Positions 1 through 9,565 of a DNA stretch of 64,000 nucleotides are shown piece by piece. This DNA is from Methylomarinum vadi (GTDB lineage: Bacteria; Pseudomonadota; Gammaproteobacteria; Methylococcales; Methylomonadaceae). The stretch lies in assembly GCF_000733935.1 (NCBI RefSeq), contig NZ_JPON01000001.1, positions 2,464,501 through 2,528,500 of the forward strand, read 5' to 3'. The position numbers were made by a program, and so were the translations under genes. The notes beneath the pieces were generated by a model that did no database searches, had not been told where the DNA came from, and was given only the letters and a program-made list of their open reading frames with translations. Each line of letters opens with the position of its first letter. Positions within the stretch are counted from its first letter, which is position 1.

Positions 1-9
1 AGTTTTATT

Positions 10-1266
10 ATGAAAGGCTCTCGCCTTGTCAAATACTGGCTACCGGTCATGTGTTTATCGACCGCAATGAGTTACGCCGAACCAGACTATGTAGTCGAAC
101 ACGTTGACCCGATCAGTGTCGATAGCCAATTGACGCTACCACAGTTAATCGAACAAACCGTGACAAAATACCCGGACCACTTGTTAAATCCGGCCCTGCA
201 GCAAGAAGCCGATGCTTTGAAACAACGTGGCGACAGTTTGGTGGCTGGCGCTTCCAGCCTATCGGTGCAATATCTCGACGATGTCGTGGCGGACAACATC
301 GGCTACAAACAGATCTCCGCGCAATTGAATGTACCATTATGGAACTGGAATCAACGCTCTGTCGGCCAACGCTTGGCGGAACAGGCGCAATTATCGGCGG
401 ACAAGCATTCCTCCGCCTTGACCTTGCAAGTCGCTGGTTTGGTGAGGGCGGCGTTATGGGATTTGGCGTTGGAAAAAATTCGCTACCAGCAAGATAAGCA
501 AATCCTGGAAATTGCCGAAAAATTGTTGCAGAAGATTCAACAGCGAGTCGAATTGGGCGATTTGCCCCGTTCCGATTATCTGTTGGCCAAGTCGGATTAC
601 TTACAAAAAAAATCGCTGCTGACCCAGGCCGAGGCAAGAGTCATGCACGCACGGAAAGCCTACGCAAGTCTGACCGGCATCACCAGGATACCGGAAAATT
701 TCAGAGAGCAGTTAAGTGCAGAAACCGACATCGGCGAGCAACATCCTTTTCTCCAGGCGGTGACCGCGCGGATCGAGCGCAAAAGGGCGGAAGTCGAATG
801 GACCAAAAGCCAGGGCTCGGGTCAGCCCGTGTTTCAATTGGGCATGCAGAACGAACGGGGACAACGTGGCGAACGTTCCCTGCAAAGCGCTGGCGCCGGT
901 ATATCAATTCCCTTCGGCGGCCGCTCTTTTCTCGATCCTCAGATTGCCCAAGTCAATGTGGAGTTGAACCAGATCTTGGCCGAACGGGAACATCTCTATC
1001 GCCAATTGGAAAAAAACCTGCATGAGGCCCGGCATAACTTGGAAGTGGATGAGGCGGAATTAGCCATCGCCGACGAAATGAAGGATATCGCCGAAAAGCA
1101 TCTGAAAATGACCCAGCTCAGCTTCGCTGCCGGTGAAATCAATCTGATGGATTTATTGAAAATCCAGGCGATGACCAACAACGCTATCCGCCATGCCAAA
1201 GAGCACCAAGTCCAGCAACAACGCAATATCGCCTTTTATAATCAGGCGGTCGGAGTCCTACCATGA
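10..1266 (+). CDS. TolC-family outer membrane factor of a heavy-metal RND efflux system (CzcC/CusC-like)
   Basis: A 418-residue protein with a signal peptide (cleavage likely after SYA, about residue 23) and two long helical, coiled-coil-rich halves typical of the outer membrane efflux (OEP) family. It should form the outer-membrane channel through which the neighbouring RND pump expels metal ions. Its stop overlaps the start of the adaptor gene by ATGA, which indicates translational coupling. The start lies 10 bases into the window, so the promoter and ribosome site are outside and an upstream start cannot be fully excluded, although the signal peptide fits this ATG. The metal specificity is not readable from this subunit. 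Confidence 0.9.
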   Translation: MKGSRLVKYWLPVMCLSTAMSYAEPDYVVEHVDPISVDSQLTLPQLIEQTVTKYPDHLLNPALQQEADALKQRGDSLVAGASSLSVQYLDDVVADNIGYKQISAQLNVPLWNWNQRSVGQRLAEQAQLSADKHSSALTLQVAGLVRAALWDLALEKIRYQQDKQILEIAEKLLQKIQQRVELGDLPRSDYLLAKSDYLQKKSLLTQAEARVMHARKAYASLTGITRIPENFREQLSAETDIGEQHPFLQAVTARIERKRAEVEWTKSQGSGQPVFQLGMQNERGQRGERSLQSAGAGISIPFGGRSFLDPQIAQVNVELNQILAEREHLYRQLEKNLHEARHNLEVDEAELAIADEMKDIAEKHLKMTQLSFAAGEINLMDLLKIQAMTNNAIRHAKEHQVQQQRNIAFYNQAVGVLP

Positions 1267-2354
1267 GAATTTTTTTATACACCCTGCTGTTTATCGTCAG
1301 CATGTCGGTTCACGCCGAAACCGAGCAAATCCATATTTCCCAAGTGCAGTTTTACAATCTGGGCGTCAAACTGGGCCATCTGCAAGCCGTCGAACAGATA
1401 CCCTTGCTCTATGCGCCGGCCAAGGTGGTGGTGCCGCCCAGTCAGGAATTCATCGTTAGCACTTCGCAGGTCGGTTTGATCAGCCGTTTGGAGGCCGCGG
1501 TCGGAGACCGCGTAGAAAAAGATCAAATTCTGGCCTATATCAGCAGTCCCGAACTGCTTGCCCTGCAACGCCAATATCTAAAAGCGAGCAACGACGAACA
1601 TCTGGCCTGGCTGACCTACCAGCGCGATAAAAAACTGTTGCAGGAGGGCGTCATATCCGATCGTCGCTGGCAGGAGACCAGCAGCCTATATAACAGCAAG
1701 GTATCCGAATTCAACGAAGCGAAACAATTGCTTGAAATCGCCGGCATGTCGCAGGCGGATATCAAGCAATTGCATAAAACGCGCCGCCTCAGCAGTCAAC
1801 TGAAAGTGCGCTCGCCGATCAAGGGCGTGGTATTGGAACGCATGGTGGTCGCCGGAGAACGGCTGGATGTTTTGGCACCGATGTATCGTATCGCTAATCT
1901 GGAAAAGTTATGGTTGGAAATCAACATCCCTCAAGAACGCTTGGGACTGATTAAAGTGGGTGATCTGGTGCGGGTGGAAAACAGCGAGGTCAAGGCCAGA
2001 ATCAGCATGTTGGGACAGAGCGTCACCCCGGATAACCAGACGGTATTGGGGCGCGCCGTGATCGACAACGATCAAAACGAAATCCGCGCCGGACAGACCG
2101 TCAATACCCAAATCATTCAAACCAGTGGTGAACCGGCTTATAGAGTGCCAAATGTGGCGATCGCGCAAAACGAGGCCGAATCCTATATCTTTGTTCGTAA
2201 TGCCGAGGGATTTGCCGTGACCCCGGTGACGGTAATCGGCAAACAGGGCGGCGACTCGGTGATCCGGGGACCTTTCAAAGGCGATGAGAAAATCGCTGTG
2301 CGCGGTGCAGTGGCCTTGAAAGCGAATTGGTTGGGTCTGGGCGAGGGCGAATGA
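1263..2354 (+). CDS. RND efflux periplasmic adaptor subunit (CzcB/CusB-like)
   Basis: A 363-residue membrane-fusion protein with an N-terminal signal peptide ending near HAE (residue 20). A biotinyl-lipoyl-like half motif follows (SRLEAAVGDRVEKDQILAYI, about residues 76-95), then a helical hairpin, then the second half (RSPIKGVVLERMVVAGE) and beta-barrel domains. It should bridge the inner-membrane pump to the outer-membrane factor. Both ends overlap their neighbours by 4 nt (ATGA), so the three subunits are co-translated. No His- or Met-rich metal-binding extension is visible, so the substrate is uncertain (Co/Zn/Cd or Cu/Ag). Confidence 0.9.
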   Translation: MRIFLYTLLFIVSMSVHAETEQIHISQVQFYNLGVKLGHLQAVEQIPLLYAPAKVVVPPSQEFIVSTSQVGLISRLEAAVGDRVEKDQILAYISSPELLALQRQYLKASNDEHLAWLTYQRDKKLLQEGVISDRRWQETSSLYNSKVSEFNEAKQLLEIAGMSQADIKQLHKTRRLSSQLKVRSPIKGVVLERMVVAGERLDVLAPMYRIANLEKLWLEINIPQERLGLIKVGDLVRVENSEVKARISMLGQSVTPDNQTVLGRAVIDNDQNEIRAGQTVNTQIIQTSGEPAYRVPNVAIAQNEAESYIFVRNAEGFAVTPVTVIGKQGGDSVIRGPFKGDEKIAVRGAVALKANWLGLGEGE

Positions 2355-5300
2355 TGAGTGCTCTGATTCGTTTCGCGCTGGGCCAACGCATTTTAATCCT
2401 TTTGTTTATATTGCTGCTGATCGGCGGCGGTTATCTGGCCTTCCAGAAAATTCCGATCGACGCCTTCCCGGAGGTCTCTCCAACCCAGGTGAAAATCATC
2501 GTCAAGGCCAACGGCATGACCCCGGAGGAAGTGGAGGCGCAGATCACGACGCCGTTGGAATACGAATTGCTCGGGATACCCAAACAAACCATGCTGCGCT
2601 CGCTAGCCAAATATGCGATCACAGATATCACCATCGATTTCGAGGAAGGCACCGACATTTACTGGGCCCGCCAGCAGGTCGCGGAACGCCTGAATACGAT
2701 CTGGGGCAACTTGCCGGACGGCATCGAGGGAGGCATCGCGCCGATGACGACGCCGTTGGGCGAAATGTTCATGTTCGCTATCGAAGGCGGCGACCTCGAT
2801 TTGATGGAACGTCGCACCTTGCTGGACTGGGTGATCCGCCCCGCCCTAAGAACAGTACCGGGCGTGGCCGATGTCAATTCTCTGGGCGGTTTGGTGCGCA
2901 GTTTCGAGGTCGTGCCCGACAACACCCGAATGGCGGCACGCGGCATCGGCATCACGCAGCTGGTCACAGCATTACAAAACAATAACCGCAACGACGGCGC
3001 CGGCCGTTTGACCGAAGGCGAGGAAACCCTGATCGTCAGGGCCGAGGGCCGTATCAAGACCGAGCATGATGTCGGTTCCATCGTCGTCGCCGAACACCAG
3101 GGCGTGCCGATTACCGTGGCCGATATTGCGGATGTCCGCATCGGCGCCTTGACCCGCTACGGTGCGGTCAGCAAAGACGGTAAGGGCGAGGCCGTGACCG
3201 GCTTGGTATTGAGCCTGCGCGGCGCCAATGCCCGACAGACCGTGCAAGATATCGAGGCCAAATTGGAAGAGTTGAGTACGGGTTTTCCGGAAGGCGTCAA
3301 AGTCAACGTGTTCTACAATCGCGGCACGTTGGTTGAAAAAGCGGTCAGCACCGTCTCCGACGCGCTGATTCAAGCCATCTTGCTGGTTGTCGTGACGTTG
3401 ATCCTGTTTCTCGGCAATCTGCGCGCCGCCTTGACGGTGGCCCTGGCCTTGCCGTTGGCGGCGCTATTCACCTTTATCCTGATGCATTACACCGGCATGT
3501 CGGCCAACTTAATGAGCCTGGGCGGCCTCGCCATCGCCATCGGCATGTTGGTGGACGGCGCCGTCGTGGTGGTGGAAAATGTCGCCACGTTGTTCGCCGA
3601 CAAGGAAAAATCCAAACGCCTGCCGCATCTGCACAGTATCTACCGGGCGACACGGGAAGTGGCCTTGCCGGTCGTATCAGGCACGACGATCATCGTAATC
3701 GTGTTTTTGCCGTTGCTGACTTTGCAGGGCCTGGAAGGCAAGCTGTTCACGCCGGTGGCGTTGACCATCGTGTTCGCCCTGTCCGGTTCGCTATTGCTGT
3801 CGTTGACCGTGATCCCGGTTCTGGCGTCGTTCCTGTTGAAACAGGTTTCCGACGAAGAACCCTGGCTGCCACGGCAATTGCAGAAGATCTATCAGCCGTT
3901 TTTGGCTTGGTGCCTTAATAACAGCAAAAAGGTCTTCGCGGCGGCGGGCGCGATGTTAGTGGTCACGGTACTGGTTTTTACTCAAATCGGCAGCACGTTC
4001 ATGCCGAGCATGGATGAAGGCGATATCATCGTGCAGTTGGAAAAACTGCCGTCGATTACCCTGAAGGAGTCGGTGGCGCTGGATGTCCAGGTACAAAAAA
4101 ACATCCTGAAAAACATTCCCGAAGTGGTCAATGTCGTCTCGCGGGTCGGCACCGATGAACTCGGTTTGGACCCGATGAGTCTGAACGATACCGATACCTT
4201 CATGGTCTTGAAGCCGAAGGATCAGTGGCGCGAGAAGATCGAGATCAAGGAGCAATTGATCGACGAGATCCGGCGATCGATGGCGCAGACGCCTGGCATC
4301 GCCTTCGGCTTCACCCAGCCGATCGAGATGCGGGTGTCGGAAATGTTGACCGGTACCCGGGGCGATGTCGCGGTCAAGCTGTTCGGCACCGATTTGAATG
4401 TATTGAATCAAAAGGCGCAGGAAATCGTCACGGTATTAAAAAGCATAGAAGGTTCCAGCGACGTATTCACCCGCGAGAACGAAGGCATGCAATTCCTGCA
4501 GTTGGAAATCGACAAATCCGCAGCCGGACGTTGGGGCTTGACCAGCGACGATATCCAAACCCTGTTACGCTCGCAGATCGAGGGATTGCGGGTCGGCATT
4601 GTACAGGAAGGAGTCATTAGAACGCCGCTGATCGTGCGTGGCGACAGCAATACCGCCACTTTCGAGAATCTGCAGATCGCCCTGCCCAATGGCGGCCATA
4701 TCCCGATTACCGAAGTGGCCAGAATCAAGCACGTCGAAGGGCTGGTATCGATACAACGAGAACGGGGCCAGCGTTTCGTCGTGATCCGCAGTAATGTGGT
4801 GGACCGCGACCTGGTCGGTTTCGTCGACGAGGCACGCCAGGCCGTGGCCGAACGGGTAGAGTTGCCGACCGGCTATTATGTCGAATTCGGCGGTCAGTTC
4901 GAAAACCAGCAACGCGCGGCCGCGCGCTTGTCGCTCGTGATACCGGTATCGTTGGGATTGATCTTCCTGTTGTTGTTTTCCACCTTCGGCTCGGTCAGGC
5001 AAGCTACGCTGGTGTTATCCAATATTCCGTTGGCGATGATCGGCGGCGTGTTCGCCCTGTGGATTTCCGGCGAGTATCTGTCGGTGCCGGCTTCGGTGGG
5101 TTTCATCACGCTGTTGGGTATCGCGGTGTTGAACGGTGTCGTATTGGTTAATTATTTCAACCAGTTGTTCGCTGGCGGCATGGATCTGGGTGAAGTGGTA
5201 TTGGTCGGTTCCGGCAGGCGCTTGCGGCCGGTGTTAATGACCGCCTGCACCACCGCCTTCGGCCTGATTCCGTTGCTGTTTGCGACCGGCCCGGGTTCGG

Positions 5301-5422
5301 AAATTCAACGCCCTCTGGCAATCGTCGTGATCGGCGGCCTGGTATCGTCGACTTTCCTGACCCTGATCCTATTACCGATACTCTATCGTTTGTTCGGGCA
5401 ACCCAAGGAGGAAAGAGTGTGA
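2351..5422 (+). CDS. Heavy-metal RND pump, CzcA/CusA family
   Basis: About 1023 residues, the normal length for an HME-RND proton-driven metal pump. It has TM1, a large periplasmic loop, TM2-6, a second loop and TM7-12. The TM4 signature reads AIGMLVDGAVVVVEN; it keeps the family's acidic residues but lacks the DFG seen in classical CzcA, so the metal cannot be assigned. The start at 2351 (ATGATG) is preferred over an in-frame upstream start at 2327 because it gives the same ATGA overlap as the other junctions of this operon. Its stop overlaps the GTG start of the DUF3240 gene. Confidence 0.93.
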   Translation: MMSALIRFALGQRILILLFILLLIGGGYLAFQKIPIDAFPEVSPTQVKIIVKANGMTPEEVEAQITTPLEYELLGIPKQTMLRSLAKYAITDITIDFEEGTDIYWARQQVAERLNTIWGNLPDGIEGGIAPMTTPLGEMFMFAIEGGDLDLMERRTLLDWVIRPALRTVPGVADVNSLGGLVRSFEVVPDNTRMAARGIGITQLVTALQNNNRNDGAGRLTEGEETLIVRAEGRIKTEHDVGSIVVAEHQGVPITVADIADVRIGALTRYGAVSKDGKGEAVTGLVLSLRGANARQTVQDIEAKLEELSTGFPEGVKVNVFYNRGTLVEKAVSTVSDALIQAILLVVVTLILFLGNLRAALTVALALPLAALFTFILMHYTGMSANLMSLGGLAIAIGMLVDGAVVVVENVATLFADKEKSKRLPHLHSIYRATREVALPVVSGTTIIVIVFLPLLTLQGLEGKLFTPVALTIVFALSGSLLLSLTVIPVLASFLLKQVSDEEPWLPRQLQKIYQPFLAWCLNNSKKVFAAAGAMLVVTVLVFTQIGSTFMPSMDEGDIIVQLEKLPSITLKESVALDVQVQKNILKNIPEVVNVVSRVGTDELGLDPMSLNDTDTFMVLKPKDQWREKIEIKEQLIDEIRRSMAQTPGIAFGFTQPIEMRVSEMLTGTRGDVAVKLFGTDLNVLNQKAQEIVTVLKSIEGSSDVFTRENEGMQFLQLEIDKSAAGRWGLTSDDIQTLLRSQIEGLRVGIVQEGVIRTPLIVRGDSNTATFENLQIALPNGGHIPITEVARIKHVEGLVSIQRERGQRFVVIRSNVVDRDLVGFVDEARQAVAERVELPTGYYVEFGGQFENQQRAAARLSLVIPVSLGLIFLLLFSTFGSVRQATLVLSNIPLAMIGGVFALWISGEYLSVPASVGFITLLGIAVLNGVVLVNYFNQLFAGGMDLGEVVLVGSGRRLRPVLMTACTTAFGLIPLLFATGPGSEIQRPLAIVVIGGLVSSTFLTLILLPILYRLFGQPKEERV

Positions 5423-5724
5423 ACCATCATGAATTTTTAATCACTTTAAACGTCCCACCCAGCCTGGAAGAAGCGGTCGTCGATTGCTTGTTGACCTTTG
5501 AGTCGGAGCACGGATTCAGCAGCCTGCCTGTCTCCGCTCACGATCATCGCAACGAAGGCCTTTCCCTGGCCGAACAAGTGACCGGCCGGCAACGCAAAAT
5601 TCGTTTCCAGATGTATATTGATAAAAACGATTTATCTGCTTTACTTGAAAAACTGAAAGCGGATTTTTCCGGCGCCGGTATTCATTACTGGGTCATGCCT
5701 GTGATCGAAAACGGTCTGATTTAA
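5419..5724 (+). CDS. DUF3240 family protein of the RND metal-efflux operon
   Basis: A 101-residue soluble protein that appears to be DUF3240, a small ferredoxin-like/PII-like fold often encoded directly after CzcA-type pumps. Start is GTG at 5419, overlapping the pump's stop (GTGA), with a strong ribosome site AAGGAGG at 5404-5410. The protein ends IENGLI. The role is not established; a metal-sensing or pump-modulating partner is an inference from position. A terminator follows 20 bp downstream, so this is the last gene of the operon. Confidence 0.85.
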   Translation: MNHHEFLITLNVPPSLEEAVVDCLLTFESEHGFSSLPVSAHDHRNEGLSLAEQVTGRQRKIRFQMYIDKNDLSALLEKLKADFSGAGIHYWVMPVIENGLI

Positions 5725-5744
5725 GGTCGTTATTTGGTTCTCGT

Positions 5745-5782
5745 GCCCCGGTTGTGTCAGGACGCAACCGGGGCATTTTTTG
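5745..5782 (+). terminator. Intrinsic terminator of the RND operon
   Basis: A 10-bp perfect stem (GCCCCGGTTG at 5745-5754 with CAACCGGGGC at 5765-5774), a 10-nt loop and the T-run ATTTTTT. It follows the DUF3240 stop by 20 nt and closes the four-gene operon. Confidence 0.9.
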
Positions 5783-5795
5783 TAATAGGTCAGCT

Positions 5796-6231
5796 ATGAT
5801 TGTTTTTTTGCGGGGGTATACCGGCCCAAACCAAACGCCATAATATTCGGGAATTCATCGAACCGTCCGTAAAAGGCGGCTTGTTCAAGAAAAAAGGCCA
5901 TATCAAACGCATCGAGATTTTGGTGTTCAAGGATGTCGTCTTGAATAAACTGGAATATCACGGTCTGGTCAACATCGAGCCGGATGAGGTAGCGGAAAGA
6001 GTCATTAAAAAACTGAACTGTAAAAAATTCATGGGCAAACATATTGCCGTCAGGGAATATAGACAACGGGACTGGCATAATGACCGGCGTTTGAACAACA
6101 AGAAAGCCGATATTGTGAATCGAGATCGGCGCGAAACCGACCGCCGGCGCGGCGCGCAGCTTGAGGAGATAGAGGACGTATCGGCCATGTTCATCGGCCG
6201 GGAAGGATTTCACAGAAAACAGGGAGACTAG
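5796..6231 (+). CDS. RRM-like RNA-binding protein with a frame break near its N-terminus
   Basis: The downstream frame encodes an RRM-like fold. It has a helix-rich middle, a segment GLVNIEPDEVAERVIKKLN resembling RRM strand 3/helix 2, and KKFMGKHIAVREY resembling strand 4, followed by a very basic Arg-rich tail (DRRETDRRRG). The natural ATG at 5796 gives MIVFLRG, a plausible RNP2 strand, but falls into the wrong frame at the five Gs 5812-5816. Removing one G gives MIVFLRGIPAQTKRHN and an uninterrupted 144-residue protein. Alternatively translation starts at TTG 5800, giving MFFCGGIPAQ. A real slip, mutation or read error are all possible. The gene is convergent with the broken GGDEF gene that follows. 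Confidence 0.65.
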
Positions 6232-6258
6232 AGCGGACCAAATGAAGAGAATAACGGA

Positions 6259-7544
6259 TCAATTCAAACGAATTCGGTCCCTGCCGGAGGCCTTCGCGGC
6301 GTAAACCGCTCCATCGGCCTGTTTGAAAAGCTGTTGTAGCGACTTACCTTCGCGATAATCCACGATACCGCTCACGCCAATGCTGGCAGTCAACGCTAAA
6401 TCGGCAAACTTCATTTTGTTGAAGCGTTCGCGCTGTTTTTCCATGATGTTGACGGCCTGTTCGGGGGCGCAGTTCAACATGATGATGACGAACTCCTCAC
6501 CCCCCAACGAAAAACCAAATCGCCTTTCCGCAAAATATTCCGCAGCCAAAATCCGACATCGGCCAGCACCCTGTCGCCGATATCGTGGCCATGAGTATCG
6601 TTAATTTTCTTAAAATAATCGATGTCCAGGATGGCCAGGCTGAGCGGGCATTGATTACGAAACGCCGTCGCCAATTCCTTGGGAGCGAGTTTGTCGAAGG
6701 CATTGCGATTATACAGACCGGTGACCGGATCCAGCAGAGCGATTTCCTGTAGATGTTGCCGTTCGGCGTTTAGTTCGTTGACGATGCGCTGGTTGCGAAT
6801 CAGATTGGCGGTGCGGTAAACGAATTCCTCGGCGATAACCGGCTTGGTCATATAGTCGTTGACTCCGATATGATAAAGCTCGATACGGCGCGATATGTCA
6901 TCGTAAGCCGAGATCGCGAAAACAGGCGTGAGGCCTTTGTCCGTCGGATTTCTCCGAATCTCTCGGACCAATGTCAAGCCAGACATTGAGCCTTCCAGCA
7001 CAATATCGGTGACGACCAAGTCATAAGTGTTTTCCTCAAATGCCGCTAACGCCCGCTCGGCATTGGAATAAGCATCGACTTCCAGTCCCCGTTCCTTCAG
7101 TAATCTTTCCAGCCACAATAATTGGCTGGGAGAGTCCTCGATCAGCAACACTTGACCGATAACATTATTGAATAAATCTTCGGCAAGCCGCTGCAAATAA
7201 ACTTCGAACTGGGCGAATTGTTGCTTGCTGTATATATCCGTGGCCCCCGCCAACAGGGCCTGTTTTAACAGATTTTCGTTTTCTTCCGCGGTAAACAGAA
7301 TGATTCGGGTCTCTTGACAATGACGGATGGCGCGCACCTGTTGACATAAGTTTTTCCCGCTCATGTCGCTGAGATGATAAGGAGCGCAAACCAGATCGTA
7401 TTGCTGAATTCGTAATTGCGATAATGCTTCGGCGCCGCTAGAACAGAAAAAACTGGTGTAGCCGTGGCGTTGGAGAACATCGCTCAATATCGTACGAAAC
7501 AATCGTGAATGATCGACGATGAGAACATTGATTTTTTTTCTCAT
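6259..7544 (-). pseudogene. REC-REC-GGDEF response regulator (diguanylate cyclase), frameshifted in the GGEEF motif
   Basis: Two receiver domains (about residues 1-120 and 133-255; the second has the phospho-acceptor context DLVVTDIVLE) are followed by a GGDEF domain. The first frame runs to 6474 and reads through DIDYFKKINDTHG, then ends in a missense tail after FRWG. The remainder, beginning GGEEFVIIMLN, is in another frame and ends at 6259. Six Cs at 6500-6505 (Gs on the coding strand) sit exactly at the break. One more G would give RWGGEEF and a 428-residue PleD-like enzyme making cyclic di-GMP. As written the active-site loop is destroyed. It could be a homopolymer read error or a phase-variable tract. 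Confidence 0.85.
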
Positions 7545-7773
7545 GATGTTAACGCCATAGCGGAGCCTTAAATGAAGATCTTGGCGAAAAAAGAATAATT
7601 GAACGCAACTATTAATGCATATGATGGCCTCGCTTCATTAGAAAAGATGATGAGCTAATGAGCCGCCTAGCCTTTATTCAATGACTCTTAATCATAGAGT
7701 AGTATATCATTGTTTAAAAAAGCAATTTGCTGTCGACTGCCGGCTCGATAACCGTAACTCCCAGGAACCGATA

Positions 7774-8973
7774 ATGAATCTTATCGATCTCGCCACCTTA
7801 TCCTATCGCACCATTATCTGTCATAAGTTACGTTCGATATTAACAGCACTGGGTTTAGTGATCGGGATTGCCGCGGTGGTCATTTTGACCTCGATCGGCC
7901 GTGGCGTGCATCAGTATATTCTGGCCGAATTTACCCAGTTCGGGACCAACCTGTTAGCGGTATTTCCCGGCAAAACGACGACGATGGGGCTCTCCGGCGC
8001 GACGATCAGCACGGTCAGACCGCTCACGCTAGCCGATGCCGTCAGCCTGGAAAAACTGGAGCAAGTGATTGCCGCAGTGCCACTGGTCCAAGGAAATGCC
8101 AGAATAGAGGCCGGAGAGAAACAACGCCGCGCCAATGTATTCGGCGTCGGCCCGGCGGTACCGGAAGTCTGGAAAATCAAGGTACAACAGGGACGGTTTC
8201 TACCCAGCGGTGAAAGTAGCAATCCCAGGGCTTTTGCGGTATTGGGCAGTAAGCTGCGCGATGAATTGTTCGCCTCCGACAATCCGTTGGGACAACGCAT
8301 TCGTATCGGCGCCGACCGTTACCGGGTCATCGGCGTGATGGAATCGAAAGGCCAGATGGTCGGCTTCGATATGGACGATACGATTTATATTCCGACCGGA
8401 AAAGCATTGGAGATGTTCGACCGGGAAAGTCTGATGGAAATCGATGTGTTATATCGTAGCGATATAGCGGCAGAAAACGTCGAAGATGCCGTTCGGCGGC
8501 TGCTGATTGCCCGCCACGGCCGGGAGGATTTCACCATCATCACGCAAAATCAGATGCTGGAAGCCATGGATTCGATTCTGAACATTTTGACGTTGGCGGT
8601 AGCCGGATTAGGCGGGATTTCTTTGCTCGTCGGTTCGGTCGGCATCTTGACCATCATGACGATCGCCGTTTCCGAACGGGTATCCGAAATTGGCCTGTTG
8701 CGTGCGATAGGCGCCACTCAAATCAGTATTTTTCAGATTTTCCTGGCCGAGGCGTTGATGTTGAGCCTGGTCGGTGGAATCATCGGCATTGCCGTCGGCA
8801 TCGGCACGGCCCAGTTGATCAATTGGGCCGTGCCGCAATTGCCTGTTGAACTGGCCTGGACCTATATTGCCGCGGCTTTTTGTGTGTCTATACTAATCGG
8901 CATGATCACCGGAGTCATGCCGGCGATGAAGGCCGCTGGTTTGGAACCATTGGAAGCACTGCGAACTGAATAA
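7774..8973 (+). CDS. FtsX/MacB-type ABC transporter permease
   Basis: A 399-residue permease. It has TM1 near residues 20-42 (LTALGLVIGIAAVVILTSI), a large MacB-PCD periplasmic domain, and a C-terminal FtsX unit with three TM helices that includes SERVSEIGLLRAIGAT. ATG 7774 is chosen over an in-frame start 93 nt upstream because AGGA lies 7 nt before it and the family begins at this point. No ATPase or adaptor gene is adjacent, so this is a lone permease whose partner must be encoded elsewhere. The substrate is unknown; lipoprotein, peptide or drug export are typical of the family. Confidence 0.87.
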   Translation: MNLIDLATLSYRTIICHKLRSILTALGLVIGIAAVVILTSIGRGVHQYILAEFTQFGTNLLAVFPGKTTTMGLSGATISTVRPLTLADAVSLEKLEQVIAAVPLVQGNARIEAGEKQRRANVFGVGPAVPEVWKIKVQQGRFLPSGESSNPRAFAVLGSKLRDELFASDNPLGQRIRIGADRYRVIGVMESKGQMVGFDMDDTIYIPTGKALEMFDRESLMEIDVLYRSDIAAENVEDAVRRLLIARHGREDFTIITQNQMLEAMDSILNILTLAVAGLGGISLLVGSVGILTIMTIAVSERVSEIGLLRAIGATQISIFQIFLAEALMLSLVGGIIGIAVGIGTAQLINWAVPQLPVELAWTYIAAAFCVSILIGMITGVMPAMKAAGLEPLEALRTE

Positions 8974-9001
8974 TGCCGTTTTGATATTGCTTCGCTACTA
9001 A

Positions 9002-9200
9002 TTACACACAGCACAGGCTTTTTGACTTATTGTGCACAGCTAATGCTTCAAGGAAAGTCTACACTATTCTATAAATAATTGATCTATATATATTAGTTTG
9101 TTTTATGTGTGTAGATCTATCAAGCAAAACGATTGTGAATTTACCGCTTTCCGGGCCCGAAATACCGTTAATCCACAGAGTTATCCACAGCACCTGTGGC
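9002..9200. other. AT-rich stretch with DnaA-box-like sites (candidate replication origin)
   Basis: This gene-free stretch carries a perfect DnaA box TTATCCACA (9181-9189). One-mismatch boxes are TTACACACA (9002-9010) and TTGTGCACA (9030-9038), with a near-box TTAATCCACAG at 9169-9179. Between them lies an AT-rich tract with two GATCT-led segments (GATCTATATATAT at 9081-9093 and GATCTAT at 9114-9120) resembling the 13-mers of enterobacterial oriC. The layout is oriC-like, but dnaA, gidA and rpmH are not nearby. GC skew of the whole replicon would decide. Confidence 0.4.
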
Positions 9201-9306
9201 TCCTCCGTTCTCGCATCGGGTTCGCTTGCTGGTAAAGTTTAATCGTTAGCAACCGATGTTTTCCCGCTCGGCTTCTTCGCGATACTGCAATATACTCATG
9301 TTTTAT

Positions 9307-9480
9307 GAAATTTCGGCACAGGGGCGTCTATAAGAGGACGCCGTTCACCCAGCACCTAAATTCCATAGACTATTGGCTATGCCCATCATCTTCGTTAATT
9401 TAGGTGCTGGAGGCATCCTTGGTGTCGAAACCCCTGCTAAACTCCCTTGTAACGCCTTGGATAAATGCCGAAATTTGAAG
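9307..9480. repeat. Structured repeat element, MITE-like
   Basis: The element is bounded by AAATTTCGGCA / TGCCGAAATTT in inverted orientation. Inside are a hairpin GGCGTC..GACGCC (9323-9342) and a 14-bp perfect inverted repeat, CCAGCACCTAAATT (9349-9362) and AATTTAGGTGCTGG (9397-9410), around a 34-nt core ending in TCTTCGTT. A related copy lies at about 20571-20655. An antisense reading frame through it (9345-9581) is not considered a gene. It is probably a non-autonomous mobile repeat. Confidence 0.6.
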
Positions 9481-9565
9481 AACAAACGGTATAAAACTTT
9501 ACAACCGCGATGACATAACGGCGGCAATACGGACATAATGTCTTTTTCAAATAAAGATTGAGATA

